From Blasia pusilla (taxonomy: Eukaryota; Marchantiophyta; Marchantiopsida; Blasiales): a DNA stretch of 64,000 nucleotides. The stretch's first letter is position 1. Each line of letters begins with the position of its first letter. The position numbers were made by a program, and so were the translations under genes. A model generated the notes under the pieces. It worked only from the letters and a program-made list of their open reading frames with translations. It made no database searches and was not told where the DNA came from. The stretch covers positions 40,610,001 to 40,674,000 of the forward strand of contig CM114271.1 of the NCBI GenBank assembly GCA_050084515.1, given 5' to 3'. This document shows, piece by piece, positions 26,201-38,228 of this stretch.

Positions 26201-26603
26201 CTGCTGCCGTCAACTTTCACCTTCAGGTGGGACCAGTTGAAGGAGCTGTATTTGCCGATTATGGCGGAGACTTAGGATCTGGAAAGACCGTTCCCGGTGA
26301 GTGGACTCTGATTTTGCCGCCATCCCATCAGTCGAGGTTTCGTTGAATGCGCTGAGCGAATGGTCCCCACTTTGGATTGAATCCTTGGATGGAAATTGAA
26401 GCCTATCCGCAAAGACGAAAAATGGACTGACCGGTAATTGTGAAACAGGAGACCCAGCTGGTGCCCGTGGCAAACCAGGCAGTGGCTATGGCTACGGAGC
26501 TGGTATCAGAGTCGACTCGCCGCTAGGACCGTTGCGACTAGAGTATGCCTTCAATGATCAGCATGCCCGCCGGTTCCACTTTGGCATTGGCTACCGCAAC
26601 TAA
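20241..26603 (+). CDS. OEP80: OEP80 (Toc75-V), plastid outer-envelope Omp85 protein, 16 exons
   Basis: OEP80 is the essential plastid Omp85 paralogue of Toc75, thought to assemble beta-barrel proteins in the outer envelope. Exons: 20241-20900, 21802-21895, 22127-22209, 22426-22523, 22692-22761, 23113-23206, 23328-23412, 23647-23682, 24279-24432, 24610-24771, 25289-25359, 25472-25550, 25660-25775, 25967-26114, 26227-26296, 26449-26603; phases agree throughout, giving 724 residues, close to the Arabidopsis protein. Exon 1 holds a basic N-terminus and the first POTRA ([30 protein letters not shown]). POTRA repeats run to about residue 400, then the barrel, with [20 protein letters not shown] and the loop-6 motif [18 protein letters not shown] near residue 625. 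It ends in [10 protein letters not shown], a terminal aromatic strand. The start at 20241 is preferred over the in-frame ATG at 20082 because a GA microsatellite lies between them. Confidence 0.93.
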
Positions 26604-26866
26604 GTACGGTTGTGCCTAGGGAGAATCCTCCCCGTGTAGTTCTAGTTCAAAGCATTCAAGGCTCCCAAGAGAAAATGAAAATCTCCAAGTTTTCCCGGCG
26701 TATGTTTTCCCTGCATTAGTCGCCCCAGGAGTTTGTAACATGCCCCAGACGTAGGTTTACATTCCCGCATTGATCACACTCTACTACGAGTAGAGTGATG
26801 TATAGGCCCGATTTCAGGGCCAGTCAGGACAATTATATGAGAAAAATCCGAACGTTCACAGTGCGA

Positions 26867-26935
26867 GCCTGAATTCTTCATCCCCTGAAGAAGAGAAGGC
26901 CGGAGAATTCAGGCGATGCCCTTCTAATGGGCATC
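26867..26935. repeat. Two adjacent hairpins 3' of OEP80
   Basis: A perfect 11-base inverted repeat (GCCTGAATTCT at 26867-26877 with its complement at 26904-26914) is followed directly by a second stem (GATGCCC at 26915-26921 with GGGCATC at 26929-26935). They lie about 260 bp after the OEP80 stop, so they may be in its 3' UTR or just beyond. No known element is recognised. Confidence 0.6.
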
Positions 26936-27721
26936 ACGCCGTGAGGCCTAAATTGGTCCTTTCTCACGTCATTATTCTTTGTACACTTCGTTCGTAACGA
27001 TTTCTTCTTCATTCACTGGGCAGCGAGCTCCGAACTGCTTCATTGATGGATCAGCAAAGCTTGCATCGCCTCTGCAGACTGTGGAGGTCGGAGGTCTTGC
27101 GTCGTGTTGCACTGAAGAATGGAAAATCACCGCCGCGTTTCTGCCTCAAGCCCTTGAGCCATCCACGAACTGTACAACCATTTTTCGACTTCACCCAGCC
27201 GATGGAAAATTACGTAGGGAAATCCGTGTATTCGGGCGAGATACCACTGCGGCGTCTAGCAGCGTTCTGTGCGCTTGCAGCCATTATTACACTGAGAATT
27301 GAAATTTGACTCTCAACGTAGAGAGACCTGAATGGTCAGGAAGTGTGAGGGTCCATCGTGCGTTCAGCCTCATTCTTCACTGTGACTGAGTCTTGAAGGG
27401 AGACATTTGAGTATTCAGTGAACATACGTATCTAGTGAATGTTGTCGGAAAGAGCTCTGAATGTGCATGAGGAGTTCGAACGAACCTATGTTTTGTTGTT
27501 AATCTTGTTGGAAAGAGTTCTGATTGTGCATGACAAGTAAGCGGGTTTCAACTTACTCCCCTTCATTGCGGAACGCAACATAGGTTGGGACTTACGCGCT
27601 TTGCGAGCAGTTCACGTGAAACGAGCTGGTGGTGTTCATGCAGCGCATATTTATATGTTTCTAGGACACTAACACTTATAATATTATTAGCAAGAACAAA
27701 CATCTCTCCATTTGACACCTC

Positions 27722-27992
27722 TGTTGTTTCAGGTCTTGACACCTGTCCCCTCTAATAGTTCAGATTTATCTAAGGAAGACTTCTTTCATGCTCTAATGAT
27801 TCAGTTTCATCTAACTAAACTAGATGAGAAGGAAGACTTCTTTCACCCTCGGTTGTTTCAGGTCTTGACACCTGTCCCCTCTAATAGTTCAGATTCATCT
27901 AACTAAACTAGATGAGAAGGAAGACTTCTTTCACCCTCTAATAATTCAGTTTCATCTAACTAAACTAGATGAGAAGGAAGACTTCTTTCACC
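27722..27992. repeat. Local tandem repeat cluster
   Basis: A block containing GTCTTGACACCTGTCCCC occurs twice about 130 bp apart, and a unit containing AAACTAGATGAGAAGGAAG followed by ACTTCTTTCA occurs three times, with a partial fourth copy near 27772. The units alternate, which suggests unequal crossing-over in a short satellite-like array. Elsewhere between 26604 and 28629 I see no gene. Confidence 0.75.
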
Positions 27993-28634
27993 CGTGCGGG
28001 GCACGGTTATCGACTAGTTAAGTCGTACGAGGCGACCCTACAAGTTTTTCCGTTACATTTAGTTAACTCGATCATGGATCTAAGCCATCTCCATGAGGGT
28101 GAAGGTTGGTAGTACTAAGCACATGTGACATGGTAGTTGCTCTGTTTAGCTGAATGCGGAAGGTTTGTATTGTGAACTTCTATGTAGTTTGGATATGTTA
28201 CCATAGTATTTGAACCCTAATACTAAAGCGATACCTAACTCTCTACCTAGTTGTGCATCTTATATATTACTGTCTTTGTTCCATGCTTGCTCTAAGATGA
28301 GAAATATTTGCGTTCTAAGCTCGTCTTGTATGTGTAGTCATCCATGCGCTCCAACCAACTATGTCAGATCTAATTGACCTAAGATAGTTTGCTGTTGTAG
28401 CTGCGCATCTCGCGGAGATTGCATTCAGTTTCAAAATTGAAGCCTTTACTTCATATACTACTCTACCACAATGTAGTGGATCCGTTTTAAGGTGTATTCT
28501 CTATTGACACTTGATCTCGTGGATGAGAGGATATCATAGTTTCTATGAAACATTCATTTTGTTTTAGTGTTGAATGCTTATGGTTTCGTTTCTTTCGTTG
28601 TGGTTTTGTTTATTCAATTTTAGACCACACTAGA

Positions 28635-29623
28635 TGTCGTGCGTCTACTCTCCTTGAACGTAAATCTTTAGTGTTGCGGAAGCGTGCGTTCAGTAGGACA
28701 CGCTCTCACTGTTGATCTGCACCCAAACATGCACTCATGTTAGTCAGGTCTCGGTCAATCAGCGCTCCATCTCACCGATATCTCAACTCGGCCTCTCATC
28801 AAGCTCAACCTTCCTAATTTCTCGCTTTACAACACGGACAAGTCTCTCAAGACTCGAGACAAACTTTCTAGTCGGTCCGGGAACCTCAAACGGCGTTTGC
28901 ACGCCTGATGGTCCCAACTGTCCAATGGACCTCCAATGAGTCCCTAAGTGAGACTCACTAAAATGAGTCGCGGGTTGGAATCCAAGTGTGGCTTTCGAAA
29001 TCCAATCCCTTGGATGAGGTTTGGGTTTCGAATTCCAATACTAAACTACCATTCCATTCCATATGGCGTCCCAAGGTGGGATTTGGGTCCTTAGAATCCT
29101 TGGAGACACTCCCCCTTACTAGTACTTCTGGGGATCTCTGCCCTTCCCCTAACTTTGGGGAAAGGATAGTCGGGCCCCTCATTTTGGCCCTCAACCCAAC
29201 TTCCCATACAGTTGTTTTCGGCCAATATCTTAGCCTCTTGTTGTGCGTTTGCTAAGATCTTTATTGCACCGGAATCGGCTTTGCATAAGCTTTCTAATCC
29301 CACCTTATTTGGGTGGCACCCAAATTAACGCATTTATGGTCCGAAATATTGTCCAAACCCCAAACACTATTCGCGTTCCAAATCCGATTCTCACCTCTTT
29401 GGCAACCAACCTTCCTAGACTCGACTCATATCAAGTCTTGGTTCACTTTTGGTTAAGGTTTCTTGGTCGTGACCATAAACACATGAAACACACAAACTCT
29501 ATTCGCGCGTTTCGTCTCTTGGACTCTTTCAAGAGACCTCTCCAAAGCGTAACCATCCTCACGTGAGCTCGCTAAAGTTTTGATGTTCCGCTTGGCGTTC
29601 GTTTGGTCATGAGGGTCGCGACA
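28635..29623 (-). mobile_element. Solo LTR, family A (minus orientation)
   Basis: The segment begins TGTCGTGCG and ends GGTCGCGACA on the plus strand, the reverse complement of the family A termini (TGTCGCGACC to CGCACGACA). It is flanked on both sides by the 5-bp direct repeat CTAGA (28630-28634 and 29624-29628). The central stretch with ACTAGTACTTCTG matches the other LTRs of the family in reverse. No internal region is present, so this is an LTR-LTR recombination product. Confidence 0.9.
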
Positions 29624-29628
29624 CTAGA

Positions 29629-30525
29629 TGTAATCAAAACATTTTTTATTTCTGTATAGCTATTCTATACATTCTCATAACCATTTATGGCTGTGTTCTA
29701 GATCATAGAGTCAATTGAAAACATTGAATTTTTATAGCCCAATTGAAATCTTGTGAGTTTATCCTTTTTTCACCACAATTTTTTTTTTATCTAGACAACA
29801 TGGATTATGGGTATGTATAGCCACAATTACTTCCACTTGAGACATGCCGACTCTTGTTTGGTTTGCTCATTCTAGATTGTTCTATCTATCCATTTGTTAT
29901 TAAGTCATGGGGATATCAGTAGCGATGTGTCACAATTGTTCAAACTTTGTCGCCTCTTGTGCATTTACTTGAGTGGATTTTAAATGACCATATCCAACTT
30001 GGTGGTGTGGTGTAGCTTTATATAGTTTCTGCTCTCTTATCTCAAAATTGAATGATGGCACTTTTTGAATACCTAAATGCGTTTTAAAGGAAACCCCCTT
30101 GTCAGCTTATAACGCTATGTTGAAGCAGTGATTAAGACAGACATAATTTCAATGTCTCACGTCTTCACTCCTTCTGTATGTTGTTGTATAGTGCAATGAT
30201 GACCATTGTACAACCTTAGGTTGAATTTTGTTTTATATGATTATGCAGCGAGGCCTACATTCAATTTGTCAACGAACACCTTTGTTTTTCTTTCCATTTC
30301 CTCGGATGGTCACAAGCAGAAACCACGGCTCTAGTTGTTCCCTCATCCGGTTGTCGCGTTTACAAATTATGGACTAGGTATGTATACTCCACAATCACAA
30401 TGACTTCAAAGTTTTGCTTAATGCTTGGTAATCTATGGAATTTTATGAAGCAAGAATTTACCACATATGGTGCAACTGAATAGCATCCCCCGGGGTATTC
30501 GCCGGGCATGAATACCTGCGGTCCA
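29629..30525. other. No gene recognised
   Basis: This AT-rich stretch separates the solo LTR from the complete family A element. Only short chance frames are present and no repeat boundary is visible. Confidence 0.5.
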
Positions 30526-30530
30526 TCATG

Positions 30531-31528
30531 TGTCGCGACCCTCATGACCAAACGAGTGCCAAGCGGAACATAGGAACATTAGCGGGCTAATGCTAAGATG
30601 GTTTGCGCGTTGGAGTAGTCTCGAAGAAGAGACAAGAGACGAGACGCGAACGAGGCTTAGCGTTTCAAATGTTTTGGTTGCGACTGAGAAACCTGGACCA
30701 AACGCGGAATAAGACTTGAAAGGAGTCGAGTCTAGATAGTGGGTGCCAAAAGGAAGAATCCGGATTTGGAACGCCACTAGCGTTTGAGAGTTTCCGACTG
30801 TATTTATAACCATAACTTTTAGCGCCAAGATGCGTTTGGATTAAAAAAGGGTGCGTTGGAAGGCTTATGGAAAGCCAATTCAAACGTACTAAAGATCTTT
30901 GCAAACGCATGAGCACCGGCTGAGAAACAACCCAGAAACGATTGTAAGTAGAGTTGGGTTGAGGGCCACAATGAAGGGTCCGACCCTCCTTTTCCAAAGG
31001 GGCGGTTATTGGAGAACCCAGAAGTACTAGTAAGGGGGAAGGTCTCCGAGAGTGCTTGGAACTCGAACCCCACTTTGGGCACCATGGGGCGGCTCAAGAG
31101 CATGGAACGGATCGAGAGTTTGGGGTTGGGTTGGAAAACCAGAACCAAGTCTACGGAGGCGATTTTAGACATCCCTCTTGGATTTCATCCCAAGACTCAA
31201 TTACTTGGGTCTCGGTTTGGAACTCACATGAGGTCCGTTGAACAGTTGGGATCCCTAGGCGCGCAAGTGCCGTTTTAGGTTCCTCGACTAATCAGGAAGT
31301 CTATTCCAAGTCTTGAAGGACTTGCCATGTTTTGGAAACTAGGAATTAAGGAAGGTTGAGCTTGATGAGACGCCGAGTTGAGAACTCGGTGGGTTGGAAC
31401 GCTGGTTGGCCCGGACCCTACTAACGAGAGTGCGTGTTTGGGTGCAGATCGGCGATGAGATCGTGTTGTACTGAACGTACGCTTTTGCAACACTAAAGAT
31501 TGGCGTTCAAGGAGACTGAGGCGCGACA
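30531..31528 (+). repeat. 5' LTR of the family A element
   Basis: The LTR is 998 bp, begins TGTCGCGACC and ends GCGCGACA, and is nearly identical to 36899-37899. It starts immediately after the TCATG target duplication and ends two bases before the primer-binding site. Confidence 0.93.
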
Positions 31529-31530
31529 AG

Positions 31531-31543
31531 TGGTATCAGAGCT
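31531..31543 (+). other. Primer-binding site (initiator Met tRNA type)
   Basis: TGGTATCAGAGC directly follows the LTR after a 2-base spacer. This is the usual plant LTR-retrotransposon binding site for the 3' end of initiator methionine tRNA. Confidence 0.85.
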
Positions 31544-31677
31544 AATCCTTGGTGAGCAAGAACTTGGGGTCGTGGGATCAACCAGACGCTTGGGAAAACG
31601 CAAGGTAGCGGCTAGACTCAGATGCTCGAGGAGGGACGCAAGAAACGAGGAGGAGATCTGAGTGAGTTGGCTTGAAA

Positions 31678-32752
31678 ATGGCTATCGAGGGAGAACAACC
31701 CAAGAAGCGCCGAATCAAGCGACGTGAACCAAGAGAGGAACCAATGCCGGACCGTGAAGCTATGGAGGAGACGGAGACTGCCGAAGAGCTGAACGCCAGT
31801 CGTGAGGACGTTCCAGGGGCGAATCCTTCCACGGGGCCATCGGGCCCAAGCTCAAGGGAACGGACCGAGTCAAGCTAGATGTTGGACTTGTTGAAGCTAT
31901 TGGTGGAGCAAATGTCACAGCAAAGCAAGCGAATTGCAGAGTTAGAGGCCACCCGAACTTCGGGTGCGGGCAAAAGCTCGCAAGACAAACCGCCACGCCA
32001 TTCATTGGGGTGGGGCGCCATGAAAGTGAAGGATTTCCTTACGGAACTGGAACTGTACTTCGGCGTAGAGGGCAGTTGAGGAGGGCAAGGTGACGGTAGA
32101 CGTTACTTTCCTGAAGGATCATGCGCTACAATGGTGGACAGCTCAACGAGAGGAATATCTGGTCGGCGAGTCACCTCTGAGTTGGGAGGAGTTCAAGGTG
32201 TTGATTGGGGATCGATTCACTCCGGAGTACCAAGGGTTGCGCGACACGGTGGAATGCGTGCAGATGCGGCAGAGTGGTTCCTTAAGCGCGTATGTGAGGG
32301 AGTTTAGTGCGAAACTGACTTCTCTTCCAAAGATGGATGAGCACGTAAAGAAGGCTATCTTCATTAGTGGACTCAAGCCGAGCGCTGAAAAGGCCCTTTA
32401 CCGAATGCCGACGTTTCCAGATACCTGCGCGGATCTTCTGAAGCTAGCGGAGCGGATTGGGGACGATGAGGTCCAAACCCAGAAACCCTTTGAGCCAGAA
32501 GGTTTTTCAAAGAAGTCGAAAAATAAGGAGTCGTTCAAAAGAGTCTGGAGTGGGGGCCAGCACGATCCAGGAGAGTCGTCTGCCCCGGCAGCAAAACGAG
32601 TGAAACTTCATGCGAAGCCGAGAGGAGGACAACACTCGAAGTCAGGGAACGGCAAGGTCATATGCTACAACTGTGGCGAACCGGGGCACCTGGCGAAAGT
32701 GTGTTCAAAACCGAAGGTTAGTAATGGGAGTATGATTGCGTTTTCTGCTAAG
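31678..32752 (+). pseudogene. Family A gag
   Basis: The region encodes the retrotransposon capsid and nucleocapsid. It opens with a basic/acidic low-complexity N-terminus, is stopped by TAG at 31876, continues in the same frame to about 32079 (EQMSQQSKRIAELEA, likely helical) and then shifts frame near 32065-32090. The capsid core contains DHALQWWTAQREE and a zinc knuckle CYNCGEPGHLAKVC (CX2CX4HX4C) at about 32662-32703. The stop and the frameshift make it a pseudogene. Confidence 0.85.
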
Positions 32753-34162
32753 CATCTATTGGCGGGTGATCTTGAGACGTCCCTTCAGGTCACCAAGAGG
32801 ACGCACAATTTGGTGTACCTAAGATCCAAGATTGCTGATCGCGATGTGTTGTTGCTCGTGGATACAGGTGCTTCGCACTCCTTCTTAAGCCCGAGAATTG
32901 TGAAGGAACTGGGGTTGTCTACCTCTAAGGCGGATGGGCCCATTCGATTAGGATTTGCAGGAGGCAAGTCTCATCGGACTTTTGAATTGGTCTTGGGTTT
33001 GACCGTAGGATGCGGGGTATTCGAGTTGAAGGAGAATTTCACTGTGTGCGAAGTGGATGGCATTGACGGAGTCTTGGGGAATACATTCCTAAATGCGTAT
33101 GAGGTGGAGTTAAGATGTAGACCCTTGAGGTTGAGCGTCTTGCTAAAAGGCAAACGGTTACAGGTGCGGTTGGTCCGTGAAGTTCCGGCAAAAAAGGAGT
33201 TAGTGAACTCAATTACAAGGAGGAGCATGATCGAGTTGGAGGATGGATTTCTCTGCTTGATGAGACAAGTGGAGGAGGCTACAAGCCGAATACGCAGAGA
33301 TCAGGTTACTGCTTCAAGGGGAATCCCAGAACCACTCCAGGAAGTGGTCAAGGAGTTTGAGGATGTCTTGACAAATGAGCTCCCGACTGAATTTCCACCA
33401 CATAGAGCCGTCGATCATAAGATAGAGATCATACCTGGTTCCCAACTGCCTTCAAAAGCACCATATAGGTTGAATCAGGAGGAACTTCTTGAGTTGAAAA
33501 GGCAGTTAAGTGAGCTCTTGGAAAAGGGTTACATTAGGACTAGCAAGTCACCTTATGGAGCACCAGTTCTTTTTGTGAAGAAGAAGGATAGAAAGATGAG
33601 GCTATGTGTTGATTACCGTGCGCTGAATAAAGTGACGGTTCGGAACAATTATCCTCTTCCGAGGATAGATGATCTCTTCGTTAGGCTGGCAGGCGTGAGA
33701 TATTTCAGTAGGATTGACTTGAAGTCAAGATATTACCAAATCCGGATTGCCGAGGCAGATGTGGAGAAGACTGCGTGTAGGACAAGATACGGTTCCTTTG
33801 AGTTTGTAGTGATGCCTTTCGGTCTATGTAACACGCCTCCGACGTTCACCACATTGATGAACTCCATTTTTCACAAGGAAATGGATGAGTATGTTATCAT
33901 CTATATTGATGACATACTTATCTATTCGAAGTCACTAGAGGAGCACGTTCGACATGTGAGAGCGGTCTTGTCTAAGCTAAGGGAAAATCAGCTGTATGCG
34001 AATGTAGAGAAGAGCGAATTTGGTTTGAGCAAGATCAAATTATTGGGTCACGTGGTCAATGCAGATGGCGTCAGTCCAGACATGGAGAAGGTGAAAGTGA
34101 TTGTCGAGTGGGAACCCCCATCCATTGTAAAGGGGATGAGGAGGTTCATAGGTGCGGTGTAG
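32753..34162 (+). pseudogene. Family A pol: protease and reverse transcriptase
   Basis: An aspartic protease active site LLLVDTGASHSF lies at about 32850-32885 and is followed by the reverse transcriptase: LCVDYRALNKVTVRNNYPLP, PFGLCNTPPTFTTLMN and the catalytic YIDDILIYS at about 33902-33930. The frame is continuous with gag from 32090. It is closed by TAG at 34160, inside the RT thumb, where the domain continues in the same frame (FYRTYVKNFSGI). The PR-RT order is that of Ty3/gypsy. Confidence 0.9.
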
Positions 34163-35718
34163 TTCTATCGCACTTATGTGAAAAACTTTTCGGGAATTGT
34201 GAGACCTCTCACGGATTGGACAGCAAATTTTTCCAACACGACTTGGACCCAAGAAGTTAATGAGGCATTCCGCCGAGTGAAGCAGATTCTATCGCAGGAA
34301 CCAGTATTGAAGCTGCCGGAGTTTGACAAACCGTTCGAAGTGCATACCGATGCTAGTGATTTCGCGGTTGCAGGAATGTTGGTGCAAGAAGGGAGATCGG
34401 TAGCATACGAGAGCAAGAAGCTTAGCGATACTGAAAGGAGATGGCCCACTCACGAGAAAGAGTTGTTCGTGGTGGTACATTGCTTGAGGAAGTGGCGGCA
34501 TTATCTAGGGCTCCACAGGACTCGAGTATTCACCGATAATATATCACTCAAGTATTTTGAGACCCAGGATCGAGTGACACCGAAACAACTGCGATGGCAT
34601 GATACCTTTGCGCTGATGGATGTTGAGTTGATTCACAAGCCAGGTAAAGATAATGTCTTTCCAGATGCGTTGAGTCGCAAGGAGGAACACATGCCATCGA
34701 CGACACAGGTCTTGAGAGCAATGTTTCCTAAAGAAATAGACCTGGAAAGAAGGATTCGTGAAGGATATATGAAGGATGCTCACGCAGGGGAGTACCTGAG
34801 GAAGTTGAAGCAGGGTGAGAAGGTGGCCAACATAAGTTTGAGCCACGGTTTACTAAGGTTCAAGCAGAGTAGGATCTATGTAGGGCAAGGCAGGATGCGA
34901 ACCAAAGTGTTAACGGAGTGTCACGACGGACCCTTGGCAGGACATAAAGGAGAGAAATCTATGTTGGCTGTTCTGTCGAGGCGAAGCGGTTCTTTTGGCC
35001 CAACATGAAAGAGGATGTTGCTCAATATGTGAAGACCTGTGTGACCTGCCAAGCGAATAGAGTTTCTTATGATAAGAAACAAGGCTTGTTGCATCCCTTG
35101 CCGATCCCAGAAGGACCCTTGCAAAGTGTGAGTATGGATCTCATCACGAGTCTTCCGGAATCTGAGGGATACAACGCTATACTTGTGATTGTTGATTGGT
35201 TTAGCAAGTTGGCGAGATTCGTGCCGACGGTGGATTCCGCAACGGCTTATACGACGTCGCAACTATTTCTCGATAGCTGGTGGCGTGCTCACGGTTTTCC
35301 AAGGAGCATTGTTTCAGATCGGGATCCAAAGTTTACCAGTGCTTTCTGGAAGCACTTGTTCAAGAGGTTTAAGACCAAGCTGAGTTTCAGTATGGCTTTC
35401 AACCCACAGACGGATGGACAGACTGAAAAGGTAAACTCAATCGTGAATCAGTACTTAAGGAATTATGTCAGTGCTGATCAACGAGATTGGGTCAAGTGGC
35501 TGAGCATGGCGGAGTACTGCTACAACTCGACCAAGCATTCTGCAAGTGGAGAATCTCCGTTTCTCGTGGAAAATGGACGAGAGCCAGAAGGGCCTCTTGA
35601 CCTAGACCTTTCGAAGGGTACTACATTGGCACGAACACGACAAGCGACGGCAGAAGGTTTGTTGGTAGAGATGCGAGAACGGGAAGAGCGAGCAAGGCAA
35701 AGTCTTGCAAAGGCTTAA
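34163..35718 (+). pseudogene. Family A pol: RNase H and integrase core
   Basis: RNase H is seen in HTDASDFAVAGMLVQEG, YPTHEKEL-like spacing (WPTHEKELFVV) and FTDNISLKYF. The integrase zinc-binding region (CVTCQANRV at about 35038) and the catalytic core (ILVIVDWFSKLARFVP, IVSDRDPKF, NPQTDGQTEKVN) follow. A frameshift near 34980 separates RNase H from integrase, and a TAA at 35716 interrupts the integrase C-terminal part. The catalytic aspartates and glutamate are otherwise present. Confidence 0.88.
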
Positions 35719-36195
35719 ATGAGGTACGTTAAGCATGCTAACAAGAGTCGGCGCCAAGTACGATTTCAAGTTGGAGAGCAAGTGTGGTTGAGTGTGAAGA
35801 ACCTCACTCTTCCGAAAGAGTTGTTTGCGAAGCTGTCTGCCAAGTTTGCTGGACCGTATGTGATTGTGGCAAACCCGTTTGAGGATGTGTATACTTTGGG
35901 GCTGCCGATCGAGTTCAAGATTCACCCAACCTTTCATGTGTCATTGTTGAAGAAATATCTTCAAGATAATGGACGTTTCGAGCAGAGACAAGTGGTGAGG
36001 CCGCACCCGGTGATCATAAATGAAGAGCCGGAGTTTGAGGTGGAGACCATCTTACGTTCGAGGCGTCGGGCCAACAAGTATGAATACTTGGTTAAATGGA
36101 AGGTCTACCATGTGAAGGAGGCAACTTGGATTGCGGAGGCGGATTTGGAACACGCGCAAGAGTTGTTGCGAGACTTCAAACATAAGCAAGTTTAA
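35719..36195 (+). pseudogene. Family A integrase C-terminus with chromodomain
   Basis: The frame continues that of 35005-35718 after the TAA. It includes the GPY/F-like segment FAGPYVIVANP, then HPTFHVSLLKKY, and ends in a chromodomain: EVETILRSRR, YEYLVKWKVY, ATWIAEADL. Chromodomains on chromovirus integrases bind histone marks, typically H3K9 methylation, and steer insertion into heterochromatin. Confidence 0.88.
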
Positions 36196-36883
36196 GCACA
36201 TACGTTAGTACGAGGAGAAGCTAGAGACATGACTTGTACCCATTGGAATCTTGGGCCAAAGGCCGTTGTAACTAGAATATGCTAGTGTTGCAATAAAGGA
36301 GTGTATGGATTTGGAGATTCGATGCCAGAGTTGATTGCAATTTGTATGTGGGAGTGCATGGCTATGAGTCGTTCATCATAGGCTTAGGATGTAAGTCAAG
36401 AGGACAGACAAGGAGTATTTGAGGTGAGAGCTCGTATGTGGATAAGCACCTAGAACAGGACCTTGTGTTGGATTGCACTCGGGCTCTCCCTAGCTTCGGC
36501 GGGGCAGATGAAGTCTGTCTTGGGGCTTGAGGTGATCTTACTTGTGGCTACATAAGTAAACTTAGTGACGCGCCTAAGTCGAATACGAGAGCTACCCAAT
36601 AGTAGTATGAATTGTAGACCAGGTAAACAAGTGTGATGTTTACAGGAATGAGCGAGAAAAGTCTAAGGTTGCATACTTAGTTAGCTTATTTGATAGGTTA
36701 GTTCTTCGGAACGAGTCCAGGCTTATCAAAGAGGAGAGGCTAATAATTCTAAGTGGTGCAAAGCGAAAAGTGTAGACTAAGAAGAATTGCGGGTTAGCCA
36801 CCAGAACGCAATTCAATGTCAAGGGGTAGGCTGCCCAGGAAACTTGACATAACAAAGGTTTGCGTTGATGAGGGCATCAACCT

Positions 36884-36898
36884 CTAAAGAGGGGTGAG
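36884..36898 (+). other. Polypurine tract of family A
   Basis: AAAGAGGGGTGAG lies directly before the 3' LTR and would prime plus-strand synthesis. The same junction sequence recurs at 38441-38453 in the deleted copy. Confidence 0.75.
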
Positions 36899-37899
36899 TG
36901 TCGCGACTGTCATGACCAAACGAGTGCCAAGCGGAACATCGGAACATTAGCGGGCTCACGCTAAGATGGTTTGCACGTTGGAGTAGTCTCGAAGAAGAGA
37001 CAAGAGACGAGACGCGAGCGAGGCTTCGCGTTTCAAATGTTGTGGTCACGACCAAGAAACCTGGACCAAATGCGGAATAAGACTTGAAAGGATTTGAGTC
37101 TAGAAAGTGGGTGCCAAAAGGAAGAATCGGGATTTGGAACGCCACTAGCGTTTGAGAGTTTTCGACTGTATTTATAACCATAACTTTTAGTGCCAAGATG
37201 CGTTTGGATTAAAAAAGGGTGCGTTGGAAGGCTTATGGAAAGCCAATTCAAACGTACTAAAGATCTTTGCAAACGCATGAGCACCGGCTGAGAAACAACC
37301 CAGAAACGATTGTAAGTAGAGTTGGGTTGAGGGCCACAATGAAGGGTCCGACCCTCCTTTTCCAAAGGGGGGCGGTTATTGGAGAACCCAGAAGTACTAG
37401 TAAGGGGGAAGGTCTCCGAGAGTGCTTGGAACTCGAACCCCACTTTGGGCACCATGGGGCGGCTCAAGGGCATGGAACGGATCGAGAGTTTGGGGTTGGG
37501 TTGGAAAACCTGAACCAAGTCTACGGAGGAAATTTTAGACATCCCTCTTGGATTTCACCCCGCGACTCAATTACTTGGATCTCGGTTTGGAACTCGCACG
37601 AGGTCCGTTGAACAGTTGGGATCCCTAGGCGCGCAAGTGCCGTTTTAGGTTCCTCGACTAATCAGGAAGTCTATTCCAAGTCTTGAAGGACTTGCCATGT
37701 TTTGGAAACTAGGAATTAAGGAAGGTTGAGCTTGATGAGACGCCGAGTTGAGAACTCGGTGGGTTGGAACGCTGGTTGGCCCAGACCCGACTAACGAGAG
37801 TGTGTGTTTGGGTGCAGATCGGCGATGAGATCGTGTCCTACTGAACGTATGCTTCCGCAACATTAAAGATTGGCGTTCAAGGAGAGTAGGGGCGCGACA
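36899..37899 (+). repeat. 3' LTR of the family A element
   Basis: The LTR is 1001 bp, begins TGTCGCGACTG and ends GCGCGACA, and is followed by the TCATG target duplication. It matches the 5' LTR with scattered substitutions and one extra G in a G-run. Confidence 0.93.
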
Positions 37900-38228
37900 T
37901 CATGTGTCATAAATCAATCTCTGAAATAAAAGTGTGAGTGTAGACCAAATGAAGACCATGCCTTGCACTTCTCCACATTCCTTGGTTGATCAACACGTGC
38001 CAACTGAGCATCAAAGTGTCAGAATTTAGGGATAACTACATCTCCAAGACATACAATATGATTATTGTCCGCAAATAAAAGGGAAATACAATCAAGAAAG
38101 GCCGACCTCCATTATATAGAGAAATTTTTAGTAATAAGCTTATGCAAATGGGGCACCACCGAGGAAATCTCATATACAACTACATTTGGAGAACTCCAAA
38201 ACCATAACCTCCTCTTCAAACCTACCAT

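Larger units (their letters stand above)
30531..37899 (+). mobile_element. Complete family A Ty3/gypsy retrotransposon (chromovirus), decayed
   Basis: This 7.37-kb LTR retrotransposon has all structural parts: a 5' LTR, a primer-binding site, gag and pol with protease, reverse transcriptase, RNase H, integrase and a C-terminal chromodomain, a purine tract and a 3' LTR. It is flanked by the 5-bp target duplication TCATG (30526-30530 and 37900-37904). The chromodomain places it among chromoviruses. The gag-pol frame is broken by stops at 31876 (TAG), 34160 (TAG) and 35716 (TAA) and by frameshifts near 32065 and 34980, so this copy cannot make an intact polyprotein. The LTRs differ only at scattered positions, suggesting a fairly recent insertion. 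Confidence 0.95.
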
